Positions 61,507 to 64,000 of a stretch of 64,000 nucleotides of DNA are shown piece after piece. Origin of the DNA: CAMDHY01 sp046156265 (lineage in GTDB: Bacteria > Pseudomonadota > Alphaproteobacteria > Rhizobiales > Segnochrobactraceae); NCBI RefSeq assembly GCF_046156265.1, contig NZ_JAWDIR010000044.1, positions 186,001-250,000 of the forward strand, given 5' to 3'. The position numbers and the translations under genes were made by a program. Below the pieces are notes generated by a model that was not told the DNA's origin, ran no database searches, and worked only from the letters and a program-made list of their open reading frames with translations. The stretch's first letter is position 1; every line of letters starts with the position of its first letter.

Positions 61507-62775
61507 ATGTCGACGGCACAAGCAGCCAAGCACGAAGGCGACCGGCACAGTTCATCCTCGACCATCCAGGCACCGCCGGCAAACCCTGCTGCGCTGGCGG
61601 CGGCGGTCGACGCGTCCGTCAATCTCAGCGACGTGCTGTGCCTGATGGCGTGGTCGAGCGGCAACGCCCGCAAGCTCAGCGGCGAGACCGCCGCCGCCTC
61701 CGCCAGTGTCGCCGATATCGCCAGGACCATCGACGACATCGCCGACCTCGGCGGCGTCGCGGAACATCGCTCCGCGGAGGCGCGCAAGCTCGTCGTCGAC
61801 GGCGCCGCCCGCACCCGCTCGGCCGGGACGGCGATGGCCGGCATCGCCGACGCGTTCGGCAATCTCGAGGACCGGCTCGGCGAACTGCGCACCGCCACCG
61901 ACAGCATCGGCGGCTTCGCCCAGGCGATCGCCAGCGTCTCCCGGCAGACCAAGCTGCTCGCCCTCAACGCCACCATCGAGGCGGCGCGCGCCGGCCAGGC
62001 CGGCCGCGGCTTCGCCGTGGTCGCGGCCGAGGTGAAGGCCCTGTCCGAGGAGGCCTCGACGACGACCAACCTCATCCGCGAGCAGCTCGAGACGCTGACG
62101 CGGGTGATGACCGGCATGCTGGGAGCGATGGCCTCCGGCGCCGCCAAGGTGCGCGAGGGCCGCGAGGCCGTCGACGCCGTGGTCGGAAACATGGACGGCA
62201 TCGAGGGCCGCGTCGGCGAGACCGCCGATGGCGTCGGCCGCATCGCCGGCATGCTGGGTGATCGCCGCCAGGCCCTGCGCGACCTCGCCGACCGCCTCGT
62301 CGAGATCGCCCGCCTCGCCAGCCAGAACGAGACGGACTCGCGCTCCGCCGCCGAGATCGTCGGCCGAACCGACGCGATCGTCACGAACCTGATCGAGGAC
62401 AGCACCGGCGGCGTCGCCGGCGCGACGCAGCGCCTGCGGGCCGACCACATGGTCTGGAAGCGCTCGCTCGCGGAAGTCCTCGCCGGTGTCCGGTCCGCCG
62501 CCTCGTTCCCCACGGCCGAACGGCGCGAGCCGCTCGGGGCCCACTTCCGCGACATCGCCGATCCGGCGCTCGTGGCCTCGCCGGAGGTCCGGCGTCTGCG
62601 CGATCTCGCCGCGACGCTCGCCGGGCTCGGCACCGGCATCGTCGAGAAGACCGGCAAGGGCGACATCGGCGGAGCGATCGACGCCTACATGGAGATGGAG
62701 ACGCTGTCGGGCGAGGCGATGGGGCTGATGGCGACGCTGGCCGGCACGCCCGGGTCGACGGGCTTTCGACACTGA
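61507..62775 (+). CDS. Soluble methyl-accepting chemotaxis-type protein with CZB-like C terminus
   Basis: A 422-residue protein without transmembrane segments. Long helices surround the chemoreceptor hairpin tip in AIASVSRQTKLLALNATIEAARAGQAGRGFAVVAAEVKALSEEASTTTNLI. The C-terminal 110 residues start with RADHMVWKRSLAEVLAG, resembling a chemoreceptor zinc-binding (CZB) domain; later AHFRDIADPALVASPEVRRLRDLA and EKTGKGDIGGAIDAYMEMETLSGEAM could complete it, but the usual zinc His residues are not all evident. A cytosolic receptor signalling to CheA is likely. No che genes are in the window. Confidence 0.78.
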   Translation: MSTAQAAKHEGDRHSSSSTIQAPPANPAALAAAVDASVNLSDVLCLMAWSSGNARKLSGETAAASASVADIARTIDDIADLGGVAEHRSAEARKLVVDGAARTRSAGTAMAGIADAFGNLEDRLGELRTATDSIGGFAQAIASVSRQTKLLALNATIEAARAGQAGRGFAVVAAEVKALSEEASTTTNLIREQLETLTRVMTGMLGAMASGAAKVREGREAVDAVVGNMDGIEGRVGETADGVGRIAGMLGDRRQALRDLADRLVEIARLASQNETDSRSAAEIVGRTDAIVTNLIEDSTGGVAGATQRLRADHMVWKRSLAEVLAGVRSAASFPTAERREPLGAHFRDIADPALVASPEVRRLRDLAATLAGLGTGIVEKTGKGDIGGAIDAYMEMETLSGEAMGLMATLAGTPGSTGFRH

Positions 62776-62830
62776 GGAGTGCCGGCGCCGGCCGTCCTGC
62801 CGCAGCCGGTTCGACGCAACGCTCCGCGGG

Positions 62831-64000
62831 TCAGCGGTAGACGTATTCCGTCCGGTAGAGCTGGTCGACGAACTCGCCGGTGCCGTCGCGCAACAACAGG
62901 TGCTCGGGGATGCCGTCCGGCCGCTTGCGCTCGGGCGGGATCGGCGGGACGTAGGCTCGGCCGCCGCGACGGCGGTCGAAGTCGGCGCGCGCCGCGGCGC
63001 GCAGGTCCGCGTCCGTCATCAGGTCGTAGCCGACGCCGGCCATGACGCGGGCGGTGTCGAGCGAGGCCTTGTCGCCGATCGACATGCCGCCGCAGGCCGT
63101 CACCGGCCAGGTGTGCAGGCCGACGCCGAGCGGCATCGTCGTCCAGCCGAACAGCCCCGTCGGCGTGTTGTAGGAGACGTCGCCGACGTCGGTGCCGCCG
63201 CCGGTGGTGATCTCCGGCAGCATCGGCAGGATGTCGGTGGCGAGCCCCTTTTCCGGCAGCCCGGAAGCCGCCTGGCAGGCGCGCGCGAAGGCCTGCTCCT
63301 CGTCCGTCCAGTCGAGGCCGACGGCGTGGAGGTGACGGTTGATCTGCCCCGCCAGGGTCTCGTTCGGCAACAGGTCGTGCAGGCCGAAGAAGTGGTCGAC
63401 CTCGGCGCGCGTCTGCGTCGCCATCGCGGCCGCCTCGGCGATCTGGCGGACCCATGCGGTCATCGCCACCACCCGCTCGCGATCGGCGTCGCGGATCATG
63501 ATCAGCGCCTGGGCGCGGTCGGGGACGACGTTCGCCGCCTCGCCCATGCGCGGGTAGACATAGTGGAGCCGTGACGTCGGCTCGATGTGCTCGCGCATGA
63601 AGTTGACACCGATGCCGAACATCTCCGCCGCCTTCTGGGCGCTGCGGCCCTCCCACGGCGCGACGCCGGCGTGAGCCGTGCGGCCGTAGAAGTCGATGCG
63701 GACGATGTCGGCAGCCGCCGTGCGCAGGAGCCCGGTCGCGGTGATCGGCGCCGGATGCCAGGCGAGGCAGGCGTCCATGTCGTCGAACAGGCCGTCGCGG
63801 GCCATGTAGACCTTGACACCCTGGGTCTCCTCGGCGGCGCAGCCATAGACCCGGATGGTGCCGGGCGTGCCGCTATCCGTCATCATCTGCTTCAGGGCGA
63901 AGGTCGCCCCGGTGCAGCCGGCGCCGAGCAGGTTGTGGCCGCAGCCGTGGCCGACCTCGACGCCCGTGGGGCCGGGGGTCTCGCGGGGCTCGGCGGCATT
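62831..64000 (-). CDS. M20 family amidohydrolase, AbgB-like, 5' end cut by window edge
   Basis: A metallopeptidase of the M20D group, 390 residues visible. The frame is open to the right edge. It shows PRETPGPTGVEVGHGCGHNLLGAG with the GHGCGHN metal motif, IRVYGCAAEETQGVKVYM (catalytic and metal Glu), a dimerisation domain starting DIVRIDFYGRTAHAGVAPWEGRSA, and the final metal-site region TTGGGTDVGDVSYNTPTG. The sequence is closest in memory to subunit B of p-aminobenzoyl-glutamate hydrolase (AbgB), which frees glutamate from folate breakdown products; other amide substrates are possible. No abgA or abgT is in view. Confidence 0.85.
   Translation of the reverse strand, partial: NAAEPRETPGPTGVEVGHGCGHNLLGAGCTGATFALKQMMTDSGTPGTIRVYGCAAEETQGVKVYMARDGLFDDMDACLAWHPAPITATGLLRTAAADIVRIDFYGRTAHAGVAPWEGRSAQKAAEMFGIGVNFMREHIEPTSRLHYVYPRMGEAANVVPDRAQALIMIRDADRERVVAMTAWVRQIAEAAAMATQTRAEVDHFFGLHDLLPNETLAGQINRHLHAVGLDWTDEEQAFARACQAASGLPEKGLATDILPMLPEITTGGGTDVGDVSYNTPTGLFGWTTMPLGVGLHTWPVTACGGMSIGDKASLDTARVMAGVGYDLMTDADLRAAARADFDRRRGGRAYVPPIPPERKRPDGIPEHLLLRDGTGEFVDQLYRTEYVYR

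Noticed and set aside
1..64000. CRISPR arrays, tRNA or rRNA genes, IS elements and prophage genes
   Set aside because: No regularly spaced repeats, no RNA gene signatures and no transposase, integrase or phage structural proteins were recognised on either strand.

Overview
The window reads as one continuous piece of chromosome from a high-GC alphaproteobacterium, most likely a member of the Hyphomicrobiales (Rhizobiales). The indicators are a rhizobial-type porin, a class II glutamine synthetase (GlnII) facing a divergent GstI-like peptide, a DinB with an N-terminal zinc-finger-like segment, and RecO and ParC of alphaproteobacterial type. No rRNA, tRNA, phage, transposase or CRISPR array was seen. 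Coding density is high, and many genes overlap by 1-11 bases (ATGA, GTGA and TGATG junctions), so operons can be read directly.

Layout: 1-4.2 kb holds dinB (cut by the left edge), a carboxymuconolactone-decarboxylase-like gene, and the divergent pair glnII / gstI; glnII has a sigma-54 promoter of near-consensus form. From 4.2 to 28.4 kb everything lies on the minus strand: a MgtC/DUF4010 membrane protein, a malonyl-CoA synthetase, and a large alginate-type exopolysaccharide locus in two blocks, algX-algF-sel1-sel1 (28.4-22.0 kb) and algD-alg8-alg44-algG-algL-sel1(algK-like)-algI-algJ (21.8-7.1 kb). Together these encode GDP-mannuronate formation (AlgD), a c-di-GMP-gated synthase (Alg8 and the PilZ protein Alg44), periplasmic C5-epimerisation (AlgG), lyase trimming (AlgL), O-acetylation (AlgI, AlgJ, AlgX, AlgF) and large Sel1-repeat scaffolds. 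AlgG carries an unusual repeat extension of about 650 residues. No AlgE exporter and no AlgA/AlgC are present; a rhizobial porin is divergent from algX.

28.6-36 kb: the porin, a lipoprotein alpha/beta hydrolase that overlaps tail to tail with a four-gene Mn/Zn ABC importer, and recO. 36-41 kb: an FAD oxidoreductase, a rhodanese-ChrB protein, a small Lys/Ala-rich histone-H1-like protein, and parC. 41-44 kb is an accessory islet: a DUF2199 protein, a hipBA toxin-antitoxin pair with two clear operators over its promoter, and an AT-richer orphan gene. 44-46.4 kb: a YCII protein and a tmpA-tmpB pair expected to turn trimethylaminoethylphosphonate into glycine betaine and phosphate.

46.4-56.8 kb is a urea uptake unit: urtABCDE, and divergent from it a hybrid kinase whose sensor is an NCS1-type permease plus a Cys-rich segment, followed by a LuxR-type response regulator. 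56.8-64 kb: a radical SAM protein with an N-terminal SPASM-like Cys cluster, an FAD monooxygenase, a membrane alpha/beta hydrolase, a soluble chemoreceptor-like protein, and an AbgB-like M20 amidohydrolase cut by the right edge.

The most interesting items are the alphaproteobacterial alginate locus with its AlgG repeat fusion and apparent lack of AlgE, and the permease-kinase next to the urea transporter. All functions are inferred from reading translations and motifs; no database search was run.
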